Positions 17,036 to 26,885 of a stretch of 64,000 bases of DNA are shown here, in pieces. The position numbers and the translations under genes are program-made. The DNA is from Streptomyces atratus (lineage in GTDB: Bacteria; Actinomycetota; Actinomycetes; Streptomycetales; Streptomycetaceae). The notes beneath the pieces were generated by a model that ran no database searches, was not told the origin of the DNA, and saw nothing but the letters and a program-made list of their open reading frames with translations. The DNA lies in NCBI RefSeq assembly GCF_900119365.1, contig NZ_FPJO01000007.1, forward strand, positions 248,001 to 312,000. The letters are read 5' to 3'. How positions within the stretch are numbered: position 1 is the stretch's first letter; every line of letters starts with the position of its first letter.

Positions 17036-18240
17036 CCCGGATCGTCCTCGACCCCTTCGTCACCGACCTCGACGGCGAGAGCGCCCGGCTGCGTGCCGCG
17101 GGCCCGCTCGCCGAGGTGGAACTGCCGGGCGGGGTGCACTGCTACGCGGTCACCCACCACGCCGAGGCGCGGCAGCTGCTCACCGACAGCCGGATCGTGA
17201 AGAACATCAACGTCTGGAACGCCTGGCAGCGCGGCGAGATACCGATGGACTGGCCGCTGATCGGCCTCGCCAATCCGGGCCGCTCCATGCTCACGGTCGA
17301 CGGCGCGGACCACCGCCGGCTGCGCACCCTGGTCGCGCAGGCGCTGACGGTGAAGCGGGTGGAGCGGCTGCGGGCCGGCATCGAGGCGCTGACCACGGCG
17401 AGCCTGGACCGGCTGGCCGCGCTGCCGAAGGGCGAGCGGATCGACCTGAAGGCGGAGTTCGCCTACCCGCTGCCGATGAACGTGATCAGCGAGCTGATGG
17501 GCGTGGACAGCGCCGACCACCCGCGGCTGAAGGAGCTGTTCGAGAAGTTCTTCTCCACGCAGACGCCACCGGAGGAGGTCCCGCAGATGATGGCGGACCT
17601 CGGCGAGCTCTTCGCGAAGATCGTCGACGGCAAGCGGGAGAACCCGGGCGACGACCTCACCAGCGCCCTGATCGCGGCCTCCGAGAACGGTGACCAGCTC
17701 ACCGACGAGGAGATCGTCAACACCCTCCAGCTGATCATCGCGGCCGGTCACGAGACCACGATCAGCCTGATCGTGAACGCGGTCGTCGCGCTCCAGACCC
17801 ACCCCGGGCAGCGCAAGCAGGTGCTCGGCGGTCAGGTGCCGTGGGAGAACGTGATCGAGGAGACCCTGCGCTGGAACACCCCCACGTCGCACGTCCTGAT
17901 CCGGTTCGCCACCGAGGACATCGAGGTGGGCGACAAGGTCCTGCCCAAGGGCGAGGCGCTGATCGTCTCCTTCGGCGCGCTCGGCCGCGACGAGGCGCAG
18001 CACGGTCCGACGGCCGGTGACTTCGACATCACCCGCTCCCCCAACCACCACATCGCGTTCGGCCACGGCCCGCACGTCTGTCCGGGTGCGGCGCTCTCCC
18101 GGCTGGAGGCGGGCGTGGCGCTGCCCGCGCTGTACGAGCGGTTCCCGGAGCTGGAGCTGGCCGTACCCGCGTCCGAGCTGCGGAACAAGCCGATCGTCAC
18201 CCAGAACGACCTGCACGAGCTGCCGGTGGACCTGGGCTGA
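17032..18240 (+). CDS. cvnF: cytochrome P450, CYP154-like
   Basis: 402 residues with every canonical motif: I-helix IIAAGHETT, K-helix ExxR as EETLRWNTP, and haem loop IAFGHGPHVCPGAALSRLE. CYP154 family members follow CYP157 genes in Streptomyces conservons. ATG 17032 overlaps the preceding stop. Because its partner P450 lacks ExxR while this one keeps all motifs, this is the likelier catalyst. Substrate unknown. It is the last gene of the conservon, followed by a strong hairpin at 18291. Confidence 0.93.
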   Translation: MTRIVLDPFVTDLDGESARLRAAGPLAEVELPGGVHCYAVTHHAEARQLLTDSRIVKNINVWNAWQRGEIPMDWPLIGLANPGRSMLTVDGADHRRLRTLVAQALTVKRVERLRAGIEALTTASLDRLAALPKGERIDLKAEFAYPLPMNVISELMGVDSADHPRLKELFEKFFSTQTPPEEVPQMMADLGELFAKIVDGKRENPGDDLTSALIAASENGDQLTDEEIVNTLQLIIAAGHETTISLIVNAVVALQTHPGQRKQVLGGQVPWENVIEETLRWNTPTSHVLIRFATEDIEVGDKVLPKGEALIVSFGALGRDEAQHGPTAGDFDITRSPNHHIAFGHGPHVCPGAALSRLEAGVALPALYERFPELELAVPASELRNKPIVTQNDLHELPVDLG

Positions 18241-18290
18241 CCGACGGGCCCCCGTACGCGGTCCACGGACCGGAGCGGGTGTCTCATCCG

Positions 18291-18317
18291 ACGGACACGG
18301 TGCTCGGCCGTGTCCGT
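18291..18317. terminator. 10-bp perfect hairpin between conservon and serC
   Basis: ACGGACACGG - 7-nt loop - CCGTGTCCGT. It ends 20 bases before the serC start. It could terminate the conservon transcript; its closeness to serC would also allow it to be an operator or to shield the serC promoter. Confidence 0.65.
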
Positions 18318-18319
18318 GA

Positions 18320-19456
<1,137 letters not shown>

Positions 19457-19467
19457 CGAGCAGTCGC

Positions 19468-19509
19468 ACGAGGAAGGGCTCCGCGCCGGCGCGCGGGGCC
19501 CTTCCTCGT
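19468..19509 (+). terminator. serC terminator
   Basis: Arms of 19 bases (ACGAGGAAGGGCTCCGCGC and its complement with one G-U type mismatch) with a 4-nt loop, beginning 12 bases after the serC stop. Confidence 0.85.
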
Positions 19510-19602
19510 TCACTCGGTCAGGTGGCGGAACGGCTTTCGGGCGCTGGCGACCGGACCGGCCTACGATGATGACCTCGACATCACCCCTTCAGGAGGCCCG
19601 CA

Positions 19603-20214
19603 ATGTCTGCAGCAGCAGTCGAGCACCCCTGTGACGGTGAGCCGGAATCGCTGCTCGACACGGCCAACAGCCTCATGGAGCAGCACCCGGGTTACCGCGT
19701 CGAGATCATCGGAGGCGTCATCACCGTGGCCCCACCCCCGGACGGACCGCATGCCAACGCACTGACCACGCTCATGATCCCCTTCCTGGCCGCAGGCCTT
19801 CACGGCGAGGAGAGCAGCGTCCTCCAGGGAATCGGCCTGTGGCTCCCCGGCGGCCCCGAGGACTACGCCATCCCCGACCTGGCGGTCGTCGACGCCGATC
19901 TCGACGAGCATCTGGTCGATAACAACTGCTACGACCCCGCCGTCTTCCGCCTCGTCCTGGAGGTCACCTCCAGCAACTACAACAACGACCTGCGCAACAA
20001 GGTCGCCGCCTACTCCGAGGCCAAGATCCCGGTGTACGTGATCATCGACCGCAGGCACGGCCGGGTGCATGTCCTGACCGAGCCCATGGGCGGCGGCTAC
20101 GAAAGTCACCAGGTGTACGCCCCCGGGCAGACCGTCACCCTCCCCGAGTCGATCGGCGCCCCGGTGGCCCTCGACGTCGCCGAGCTCATCCAGGCCGGCC
20201 GCCCCCGCTCCTGA
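19603..20214 (+). CDS. Uma2-family (DUF820) putative restriction endonuclease
   Basis: 203 residues, PD-(D/E)XK-fold Uma2 family. Core pattern: RVEIIGGVITVAPPPDGPH at the N-terminus, acidic IPDLAVVDADLDEH, LVLEVTSSNYNNDLRNK (E and K in the nuclease position) and AYSEAKIPVYVIID. AGGAGG sits 6 bases before the ATG. These proteins are abundant in Streptomyces and their biological role is unsettled. Convergent with the DUF4259 gene, stops adjacent. A second Uma2 gene lies at 34348. Confidence 0.9.
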   Translation: MSAAAVEHPCDGEPESLLDTANSLMEQHPGYRVEIIGGVITVAPPPDGPHANALTTLMIPFLAAGLHGEESSVLQGIGLWLPGGPEDYAIPDLAVVDADLDEHLVDNNCYDPAVFRLVLEVTSSNYNNDLRNKVAAYSEAKIPVYVIIDRRHGRVHVLTEPMGGGYESHQVYAPGQTVTLPESIGAPVALDVAELIQAGRPRS

Positions 20215-20619
20215 TCACCCGGCCGCCACCAGGACCTCCCGGAGGCGGGCTATGCCCAGGGCCCATTCCTTGTCCCCCCCTTCGTCCCACAGCTCGCGCA
20301 GCTCCGAATTCTCGCCCAGCACCGCGTCGAGCGCCTTCACCGCGAGGGGGCGCAGGTCCGTCGCGAGGACGGGCAGCGGATTGTCGGGGCCGTACGCGGT
20401 GGTCACCGGCTCACCGCCCGGACACTGGGAGGCGACCAGCGCGGCCGCCGCGACGGCGGGAGCGCCCTCGTCGCTGTCCAGGTAGTCCGTGGGGGCGATC
20501 GCGGTCTCCAGGGCCTTGCGGATCACCGCTTCCCGTCCCGCCTCCGGCGCGTCGTCGATCTCCCCGGAGAAGTCCGCGGCGGTGTCGTTGTCGAAATGGC
20601 CGGTGTCCCAGGTGCCCAT
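20215..20619 (-). CDS. DUF4259 protein
   Basis: 134 residues. The N-terminus MGTWDTGHFDNDTAADF is the diagnostic DUF4259 opening, followed by ETAIAPTDYLDSDEGAPAVA and a C-terminal SELRELWDEGGDKEWALGI. Function unknown, soluble, acidic. AAGGG precedes the ATG at 20619. The stop codon abuts that of the convergent Uma2 gene with no spacer. Confidence 0.9.
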   Translation of the reverse strand: MGTWDTGHFDNDTAADFSGEIDDAPEAGREAVIRKALETAIAPTDYLDSDEGAPAVAAAALVASQCPGGEPVTTAYGPDNPLPVLATDLRPLAVKALDAVLGENSELRELWDEGGDKEWALGIARLREVLVAAG

Positions 20620-20685
20620 GAGATGCCCTTCGCAAGTGCTGTGCTTACGTGCACCACTCTGGCATCGACCACTGACAACGGCGGG

Positions 20686-21213
20686 TCAGTCCTCCCCCGC
20701 GCCCCGCTCCCAGCGCCGTTCGCCCTCGCACCACTCCTCCGTCGGCACCAGTCCCGCCGCACCGGCCACGGCGGCGGAGGCGTCGTGGTCCGGATGGATG
20801 TGGGCGAGGACAGTACGCACCGCCCCCGTCCCCGGCCCCGCCGCCAGCAGGTGCGCCACCAGCCCCGCCGCGGCCTCCTTCGCGTACCCGCGCCCCTGCC
20901 ACCGCGTCCCGACCACCCAGGCGATCTCCGCCGCCGCGCCCGGCACGTCCACCGTCGCCTGCACGTATCCGGCCAGGCGGCCCTCGCCCCGTACCCGCAG
21001 CACCCAGTTCCACCACCGCACCCCGGGGTCCGGCGAACCGGCGGTCTGGCGTCCGTAGCGGGCCCTCAGCTCGTCGGCGGTCTCCGGGGCGCCCCCGGTG
21101 TACGTGTGCAGGGCCGGGTCGCCGAGCACCGCCGCCATCTCGTCCGCGTACGCGACCCGCAACGGCAGCGCGTCCAGCCGCGCGGTGCCGAACGGCCCGG
21201 GATCGAGGTTCAT
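20686..21213 (-). CDS. GNAT family N-acetyltransferase
   Basis: 175 residues. GNAT fold with the acetyl-CoA binding motif A as EIAWVVGTRWQGRGYAKEA (Q/RxxGxG/A near residue 105) and a C-terminal HPDHDASAAVAGAAGLVPT typical of RimJ/RimL-like ribosomal or small-molecule acetyltransferases. Starts only 4 bases downstream of the stop of the secreted WD40-like gene, so the two are co-transcribed. Substrate unknown. Confidence 0.9.
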   Translation of the reverse strand: MNLDPGPFGTARLDALPLRVAYADEMAAVLGDPALHTYTGGAPETADELRARYGRQTAGSPDPGVRWWNWVLRVRGEGRLAGYVQATVDVPGAAAEIAWVVGTRWQGRGYAKEAAAGLVAHLLAAGPGTGAVRTVLAHIHPDHDASAAVAGAAGLVPTEEWCEGERRWERGAGED

Positions 21214-21217
21214 TCCC

Positions 21218-22213
21218 TCAGTTCCCCTTCCTGCGTCGCCCCATGAAGACCAGGAAACCGATGCCGGCGAGCACGAGCACCCCGGTCAGGGTCGTCCCCT
21301 TCACGTCCCCGGTGCCGTCGCTCCCCGCCCCGGCGGACGAGGCCGACGAGTCGCCGCCCCGGGACGGCGACGTGCCGCCGCCCCCGTTGCCGCCGTCCAC
21401 GTCCACCCGTTCCACGTCGCTCTGCTCCCCCTCCGAGCCGAACATCAGCGCCGAGCCGTCCGCCGTGTACGTCACGGACTCGGCCTGCCGCTGGATCGGT
21501 GCCCGGACCGCGTCGTCGGCGCCGAGCCTGCCGTTCTCGAAGACATAGCCCCGGGCGCTGAAGTACGAGCGCAGCACCAGCTCCTTGCCGTCCGGCGAGA
21601 ACGCCCCGTCCGTCACCCACGGCACCTCGCCCACCCGCCGGAAGACATTGGTGGCCCCGGTGGTCAGCTTCGCCGGGCCCTCGTACAGCCCGCCGCCGTC
21701 CTCGTTCTTCGACGCGATGTAGACGCGCCCGGTCACGGGGTGGACCATCAGCGCCTCGGCGTTGCGCGGGCCGTCCGCGTACTTCACGTCGAACTGGGTG
21801 GCCCGGACCGTCGCGTCCCTCAGCTCCTTCGGCTCCGGGAAGCGGTAGATCCAGACGTGGTCCCAGCTGCCGTTCAGGTTGTCGCCGATGTCACCGACGT
21901 ACAGGTTGCCGTCCGGTCCGAGGGAGATGGCCTCCACGTCGCGGGGTTCGCCCACCCCCTTCATGGTGATGGTCGCGACGGTCTTCCCGGTCCGGGAGTC
22001 GACGGCGTAGACGTACGGCCCGTCGTCGCTGTCGTTGTGCGTCCAGTAGATGCCGGGGTGGGCGCGGCTCGCGGCGAGGCCGCTGGACTCGGTGATCCGG
22101 GAGTCCTCGATCGTGAAGCTCCGGTCGGCTCCGGCGTCGGCCACGGCCGGAGCCGCACCGGTGAACAGGAGGAGCAGCGCGGCGGCTCCGGACACAGTCA
22201 GGTACGAACGCAT
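21218..22213 (-). CDS. secreted WD40/YncE-like protein with C-terminal membrane anchor
   Basis: 331 residues. N-terminal signal peptide (about 1-26, cleavage after AVADA). A beta-propeller-like body (about 30-265) has repeats such as SGLAASRAHPGIYWTHNDSD, AISLGPDGNLYVGDIGDN and NAEALMVHPVTGRVYI. A Gly/Ser-rich linker (about 268-300) is followed by a hydrophobic stretch (TLTGVLVLAGIGFLVFMG) and a short RRRKGN tail, a wall/membrane anchor without LPXTG. ATG 22213 was chosen so the hydrophobic core follows directly; ATG 22228 is possible. No clear ribosome-binding site at either. Substrate unknown. Confidence 0.85.
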   Translation of the reverse strand: MRSYLTVSGAAALLLLFTGAAPAVADAGADRSFTIEDSRITESSGLAASRAHPGIYWTHNDSDDGPYVYAVDSRTGKTVATITMKGVGEPRDVEAISLGPDGNLYVGDIGDNLNGSWDHVWIYRFPEPKELRDATVRATQFDVKYADGPRNAEALMVHPVTGRVYIASKNEDGGGLYEGPAKLTTGATNVFRRVGEVPWVTDGAFSPDGKELVLRSYFSARGYVFENGRLGADDAVRAPIQRQAESVTYTADGSALMFGSEGEQSDVERVDVDGGNGGGGTSPSRGGDSSASSAGAGSDGTGDVKGTTLTGVLVLAGIGFLVFMGRRRKGN

Positions 22214-22271
22214 GGCACAAGTGTCCATCGTCACGTCGCAGGCGGCAGGAGTGATCCGCGATGATGACGCC

Positions 22272-22958
22272 ATGCGGTTCACGTTTGTCGGCGATTCCAT
22301 GACCATCGGCTGCGCCGGCGACTTCACCTGGCGCTACCGGATGTGGCAGCACCTCACCTCCACCCTCGGTGCGCCGTTCTCGATCGTCGGGCCGCGCAGG
22401 GCGCTGTACGACACGGTGGCGGGCGCCCCGGTCAGTCACGCGTACGGCGCGCCGGACTTCCCCGCCGAGGCCCGCACCCACCTGGCCGGCTGGGGCGAGG
22501 GCTGGCTGCACATGGCCCCGGTGATCGCCGGCACGGTGGCCGGGCACCGCACGGACGTCCTGCTCGTCTCGCTCGGCCTGATAGACCTCGGGTTCTACAC
22601 GGACAGCGACCAGACCGTCCTGAACGCAAGGGCGTTCATCACGGCGGCCCGCACCGCGAACCCGCACGTCAAGATGGTCCTCCTGCCCGTGATACCGAAC
22701 ATCCGGGCCGAGTCGGACGCCCCGTTCGCCGCCGAGTGCGACCGTTTCAACGAGCTGCTGGCGAAAGCCGTCGCCGACCTCGACGAGCCCATGTCCCCGG
22801 TCCTGCTGGCCTCCCGCCCCCCGGGGTACGACATCCACGAGGACACGTACGACGGAACGCACCCCGGGCCCACCGGCGAGCACGCGCTGGCGGGCGCGTT
22901 CGCCGAAGCGATGCATCAGGCGTGGGGGCTGGGCGGCCCGTACACACCCCGGCCGTGA
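22272..22958 (+). CDS. SGNH/GDSL hydrolase family protein
   Basis: 228 residues. Block I RFTFVGDSMTIG supplies the nucleophilic Ser at residue 9, block III VSLGLIDLGF is degenerate, and block V DGTHPGPTGEHALAGAF holds the catalytic Asp-x-x-His. No signal peptide: the GDS motif begins seven residues from the start, so the enzyme is cytoplasmic, or the true start is different. Likely an esterase/acyl hydrolase. Divergent from the secreted WD40-like gene. Confidence 0.87.
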   Translation: MRFTFVGDSMTIGCAGDFTWRYRMWQHLTSTLGAPFSIVGPRRALYDTVAGAPVSHAYGAPDFPAEARTHLAGWGEGWLHMAPVIAGTVAGHRTDVLLVSLGLIDLGFYTDSDQTVLNARAFITAARTANPHVKMVLLPVIPNIRAESDAPFAAECDRFNELLAKAVADLDEPMSPVLLASRPPGYDIHEDTYDGTHPGPTGEHALAGAFAEAMHQAWGLGGPYTPRP

Positions 22959-22979
22959 GCGGACACGAAAGGGACTGAC

Positions 22980-23126
22980 ATGGCAGGAACGGCCACCCGG
23001 CACCTCTATCTCGTCCGGCACGGCGAGGCGGCGGGGGAGGACGACGACAGCACGCTGACGGAGGCCGGCCGCCGCCAGGCGCAGCTGCTGCGCTGGACGG
23101 GTTTCCCACCGGAACTCCGGGTCTGA
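22980..23126 (+). pseudogene. truncated histidine phosphatase (phosphoglycerate mutase-like)
   Basis: 48 residues only. HLYLVRHGEAAGEDDDSTLT carries the catalytic RHG of the histidine phosphatase superfamily, then EAGRRQAQLLRW, after which the frame ends at TGA 23124-23126. Family members are about 200 residues, so roughly three quarters are missing. The break falls right before the convergent XRE gene. Probably a remnant of a deletion. Confidence 0.75.
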
Positions 23127-23138
23127 GCCCGGGACTTC

Positions 23139-23765
23139 CTACCGGCCGTCCGAAGAGGGCCGGGCCCGCACGTGCATCCGCTCGCCCTGCTGCCCGAACA
23201 GGCTGAGGAATTCGACCGGCTCGGGCCCGGCACTGGCCCAGGCGTGCGGCGTACGCGTGTCGAACTCGGCGACCTCGCCGGCCGTGAGCACCAGATCGTG
23301 TTCGCCCAGCAGCAGCCGCAACCGCCCCGCCAGCACGTACAGCCACTCGTACCCCTCGTGCACCCGCTGCTCCAGCGGCCCCGTGGACCCGCGCCCGCCG
23401 GGCAGGATCTGCTTGTACGCGTGCAGCCCGCCGAGGTGCCGGGTGAGCGGTACGAACGTCATGCCGTCGCGGGTGAAGGGGCGGAAGTGGATGCGCGGGT
23501 CGCCGGTGGCCGGGGCGCCGACCAGTTCGTCCAGCTGCACCCCGTACGCCTTCGCCAGCGGCAGCAGCAGTTCGAGGGTGGGCTTGCGGCCGCCGGACTC
23601 CAGGCGCGAGAGGGTGCTCAGGGAGATCCCTGTCGTCTCGCTGAGCTGCGCCAGCGTCGTGCCGCGTTCCTGGCGCAGGGCCCGCAGGCGCGGGCCGACG
23701 CCCGTCAGAACGGTCGTGATCTCGTCGTCGTCCGGTCGTTCCGCGTGCTCCGCGCCGTCTTCCAT
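23139..23765 (-). CDS. XRE-family regulator with C-terminal cupin
   Basis: 208 residues. HTH_3 domain at about 22-78 (LRALRQERGTTLAQLSETTG, SLSTLSRLESGGRKP) followed by a cupin_2 domain (about 110-200: QRVHEGYEWLYVLAGRLRL, LTAGEVAEFDTRTPHAW). This layout is typical of SutR/PuuR-like regulators that sense a small ligand in the cupin. ATG 23765 gives a normal N-terminus. Same strand as the TetR gene 35 bases upstream, so likely co-transcribed. Target unknown. Confidence 0.9.
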   Translation of the reverse strand: MEDGAEHAERPDDDEITTVLTGVGPRLRALRQERGTTLAQLSETTGISLSTLSRLESGGRKPTLELLLPLAKAYGVQLDELVGAPATGDPRIHFRPFTRDGMTFVPLTRHLGGLHAYKQILPGGRGSTGPLEQRVHEGYEWLYVLAGRLRLLLGEHDLVLTAGEVAEFDTRTPHAWASAGPEPVEFLSLFGQQGERMHVRARPSSDGR

Positions 23766-23800
23766 GGGCCCATTATTTGCCGACACGGCAACCGGACGCG

Positions 23801-24439
23801 TCAGGACGACAGGATCATGGCCAATGAGAGCCGGGTCAGCTCGTCGGTCAGCCACTCGGCGTCGACCTGGCGGGGCCGGCGGCCGTGGTGGGCCATGAGT
23901 TCGTCCACCGAGTGGTTGAGCACCGTGACGGTCACCGTGTGGTCCCTGGCCACCGCCTCGCCCCGGCGCACGGCGCGCTCGGCCTCGGACGTCAGGAACT
24001 CGATCCACATCGCCCGCCAGGTCGCGAGGTGCTTGTCCACCTCCCGGCTCACCCCGAGCACCTCGACGAAGGCCACCCGGGCCGCGCACCGGTCCTCGGT
24101 GACCGCCTTCACATAGGCCTCGAAGAGCAGCCGGACCCGTTCCTCCGTCGGGCAGTCCTCCATGCCCTCCGCCATCAGGGCGTTCTCGGCCGCGCGCAGC
24201 CCGTAGGTCGCCACCTCGTCGTACAGCGCCATCAGCAGCACTTCGCGGGAGACGAACTCCTGATGGAAGACATGGACGGGCACCTTCGCGCGGGCGCACA
24301 ACTCCTCGATGCCCGTGTGCGCGTACCCGTACGCCCCGAACAACTCGCGCCCTGCCCGCAGGAGTCGGTCCCGTGCCCCCAGGAGCTCCATGGACCGCCC
24401 GACCGTCCCGTTCCGCCGGCTCGCCACGACACCCGTCAT
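23801..24439 (-). CDS. TetR-family transcriptional regulator
   Basis: 212 residues. TetR_N HTH at about 22-68: LLRAGRELFGAYGYAHTGIE, ELCARAKVPVHVFHQEFVSR. The C-terminal ligand-binding region is all-helical. GGAGGA lies 6 bases upstream of ATG 24439. It is followed by the XRE-cupin gene on the same strand. Confidence 0.9.
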   Translation of the reverse strand: MTGVVASRRNGTVGRSMELLGARDRLLRAGRELFGAYGYAHTGIEELCARAKVPVHVFHQEFVSREVLLMALYDEVATYGLRAAENALMAEGMEDCPTEERVRLLFEAYVKAVTEDRCAARVAFVEVLGVSREVDKHLATWRAMWIEFLTSEAERAVRRGEAVARDHTVTVTVLNHSVDELMAHHGRRPRQVDAEWLTDELTRLSLAMILSS

Positions 24440-24812
24440 CGGTCCTCCTTCGTCGTCCGTACCGCTGTCCCCACTCTTCCCGCTCCACGCGGTCGGTGGT
24501 GGGTCCGCCACGCACTGAGGACTCCATCACTTCCCGGGCTCCCCCGCCTCCGGAACTCCCCAAGAAACAACCCTCGGGGGGCGCGAGACCTGCCCCTTCA
24601 CGCCTCGGCGCAGGCGCCCCCGCCCCCGAACCGGGCCCGTACGACCGGGGTTGCCGGCCCCGTCCCCGCCGCCCGGCAGGCCGCCCCCGGGCGGTTTCAC
24701 CGGGCTCTGCCCAACTGGACGGCCGACGCCGGCTCCTGCGGCGGTTTCGCCCTCACGCACCGCGGCCGGTGAAGCGCGTGCTTCACCGGCCGCGGAGTTG
24801 TTCCGTACGGGG
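24440..24812. other. gene-free stretch holding a terminator
   Basis: Between the TetR start and the lipoprotein stop. Apart from the presumed tetR promoter at its left end and the hairpin at 24760-24795, the sequence is C/G-rich without coding-like composition on either strand. Confidence 0.6.
24760..24795 (-). terminator. lipoprotein-gene terminator
   Basis: Perfect 15-bp stem (CCGCGGCCGGTGAAG and complement) with a 6-nt loop, 18 bases past the stop of the minus-strand lipoprotein gene. Confidence 0.85.
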
Positions 24813-25463
24813 TCAGGCCTTGCCGGTGCAGATCGCGTCGTAGGGCCGCCCCGGGCTCGGGAACAGCTCCAGGGGCTTGCTCCCGACCGGGCACTGCTCG
24901 GCCGTCTTCGTCAGGTCGAGCACCTTGCTCACACCGCTTCCGCCGCTGCCGCAGGCGACCTCCTTGGCCTGGTCGTCCACGCAGTCGCCCTTCACCAGCT
25001 GACCGCCGCCCGCACCGGCGTCACCGGGGTGGTCGCCGCTCAGGTTGCGGCCGCAGATGGTCTTGCTGGGGATGCCGGACTTGGCGTCGCCGCCGGAACC
25101 GAAGGAGACCTTCACCGAAATGATCGCGTCCGTACCGGCCGGGCACTGGATGGAATCGGAGAAGATCGCGCCGTCCTTGATCTCCAGGGCCTTGAGCGTG
25201 GCCTTGGAATCGCCGCAGTCCAGGGGCTGGTAGGCATCCTTCGCGCTGCTGTCGGGCCCTGCGCAGTCGCCGACCTTCCAGTCCTTGGCCGCGTGGGTAC
25301 CGTCGCTCGACTTGTTGCAGGCAGTGGCCGCACCGAGGACGAGTGCGACGGCCACCACCGCCTTCGAGCCGTTCAGGAGAGCCGTACGAGAGCTGCGTCG
25401 CGGGGAGGAAACGGTGCTGCTTCGGCTACCGCTACGGGGTCGCGTGCTGCCGTTGACTCTCAT
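24813..25463 (-). CDS. secreted lipoprotein, cysteine-rich, function unknown
   Basis: 216 residues. An Arg/Ser-rich N-terminal region of about 33 residues (SRSSTVSSPRRSSR) precedes the hydrophobic h-region VVAVALVLGAATAC with a lipobox-like end (Cys near residue 49), so export via a twin-arginine-like or long Sec signal is possible. The mature part has several Cys and repeats the motif VGDCAGPDSS / VKGDCVDDQ and QCPAG / QCPVG, suggesting two similar disulphide domains. AAGGAG precedes ATG 25463. Function unknown. Confidence 0.85.
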   Translation of the reverse strand: MRVNGSTRPRSGSRSSTVSSPRRSSRTALLNGSKAVVAVALVLGAATACNKSSDGTHAAKDWKVGDCAGPDSSAKDAYQPLDCGDSKATLKALEIKDGAIFSDSIQCPAGTDAIISVKVSFGSGGDAKSGIPSKTICGRNLSGDHPGDAGAGGGQLVKGDCVDDQAKEVACGSGGSGVSKVLDLTKTAEQCPVGSKPLELFPSPGRPYDAICTGKA

Positions 25464-25582
25464 GCTGCTCCTTGGAGTTCGGGTATGGGGCGCGGCCAGC
25501 ACAGCACTCGGCGTGGCCCGCGCATGGTGGCGCGCGCGTGATGACGACAGGACCGGGCGCCGCGGTTCCCGCTCCGGCGGAA

Positions 25583-25935
25583 TCAGCCCCCGTGCGGGGC
25601 CGGTGCGGCGAACTCCACGTCCGCGGCGCGCGCCACGACCTCCAGATCGCTGCCGAGGGCCCATTCGGCGACCCGCGAGACCGCGGCGGCCGGGACGGGC
25701 CCGCTGATCCCGGGCGCGGCCGGGATGTCGTGCGTCGCGTGCGCGTCGTGCGGCATGACGACCCGGTACCCCAGCTCCAGCGCCGTACGAGCCGTCGCCT
25801 GTACGCACATCTCGGACATCACGCCGCAGATGGTGAGCGCCCGCACCCCCGAGTCCCTCAACAGGTCGCCCAGCGGCGTCCCGTGGAACCCGTCGTCCCT
25901 GAGCTTGCGGAAGGAGGGTGCCCCCGCTCACCGGG
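25583..25935 (-). pseudogene. isochorismatase-family cysteine hydrolase, 5' truncated
   Basis: The frame begins right after an in-frame TGA near 25936 and reads FRKLRDDGFHGTPLGDLLRD, then ALTICGVMSEMCVQATARTA with the catalytic Cys, then VVMPHDAHATHD. That is the C-terminal half of an isochorismatase-like hydrolase; the N-terminal half with the catalytic Asp is missing. A TTG at 25861 could be a start but would give an incomplete fold. It abuts the stop of the next gene, so a deletion removed the 5' part. Confidence 0.75.
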
Positions 25936-25964
25936 CGGACAGGAACGACCACCCCCGCCGCGCC

Positions 25965-26582
25965 CTACTCGCTCAGCCCCACAACACCCCAGCCCCGCCG
26001 GGCGGCTTCGGTGAGGATGCGGCCCCACTCCGTCAGCAGGAGAGCGAACGCGTCGAAGTCGCCGCCCCGGCCGTCGGGGACCGCGGAATACACGGTGAAG
26101 GCCTCGCGCAACCCGCCGAGCCGTGGCCGTACGCCCTCCCATGTCGCGGCCAGTTCCCGGACGCTGTCCGGTGACCGCGCGACCAGCAGGCCGTACGAGA
26201 CTTCCGGGTCCTCGGAGAAGAAGTCGCGATCCGTTTCCCCCGACTCGCCGTCCATGCCACCCCAGATCAGCCCGAGCAGGAAGGTGTCCAGCCCGGTCCG
26301 CAACAGCGGATCGGCGTGGTCGCGGACGCGCTCCCAGTAATGCGTGGCCCAGAAGTGCGGCTTGTACGAACCGAGGGTGTGCAGGAACTCGTAGACGGCG
26401 AAGTGGGCACCGTTCGGCCCCGTCGGCCACTCCCAGTCGCCTTTGACCACCGGGGCGTCGTAGTCCCACAGCCCGCTCTCGTCGGCGTACCAGGCGTCCC
26501 TCAACCGCAACAGCCGCTCACGCTCGGGCACTTCACCCAGCCATGACCAGTCGGTGATCATCACCGTGATGTCGAGCCCCAT
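25965..26582 (-). CDS. hypothetical protein (opens MGLDITVMITDWSWL)
   Basis: 205 residues, soluble, Trp-rich and acidic. Visible landmarks are MGLDITVMITDWSWLGEVPE, DYDAPVVKGDWEWPTG, HFWATHYWERV, LIWGGMDGESGETDRDFFSE and a C-terminal FALLLTEWGRILTEA. I do not recognise the family with certainty. Codon use is normal for the genome, and the start (ATG 26582) gives the only sensible N-terminus. Its 3' neighbour is the truncated isochorismatase, its 5' neighbour a decayed stretch. Confidence 0.8.
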   Translation of the reverse strand: MGLDITVMITDWSWLGEVPERERLLRLRDAWYADESGLWDYDAPVVKGDWEWPTGPNGAHFAVYEFLHTLGSYKPHFWATHYWERVRDHADPLLRTGLDTFLLGLIWGGMDGESGETDRDFFSEDPEVSYGLLVARSPDSVRELAATWEGVRPRLGGLREAFTVYSAVPDGRGGDFDAFALLLTEWGRILTEAARRGWGVVGLSE

Positions 26583-26885
26583 GGTGCGAGGCTACCGGGC
26601 ACGGTCAGGTCGCCGCCCCGTCCGGTTCCGTCGCGAGCAACACCGAGCAGGCGATGGTGATGCTGCTCGATCACCCCGGCGACCCGGGAGGGCACGCCAC
26701 GGACCCCGGGGCGCAGGAGTGGAGCGACGGGTTCGTCCTCTCGAACGGGCGGGCCGACGAATACCCCGACGCGGACACCGTGCCGCTCGACGAAGCCCTC
26801 CGGATCGTCCGCCACACCCTCGCCACCGGCCGACGCGGCGTGGGTGGTCGACCGCTGAACCGGCCCGTGGATCAGGACGTCAGCA
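26583..26885 (+). pseudogene. decayed stretch with an Imm1-like remnant
   Basis: No intact gene in these 303 bases. On the plus strand, about 26645-26845 reads MLLDHPGDPGGHATDPGAQE, FVLSNGRADEYPDADTVPLD and EALRIVRHTLATGRR. The pattern of an xNGxxDEYP...VPxxxAxxxVxxFLATG run recalls Imm1-type immunity proteins. Neither a proper start nor a family-like end is present and the frame runs on into the antisense of the kinase gene. Assignment is tentative. Confidence 0.35.

Noticed and set aside
12766..18240. Secondary-metabolite gene cluster suggested by two P450 genes
   Set aside because: They follow cvnA-D with overlapping codons; no biosynthetic core enzyme is present, so it is a conservon.
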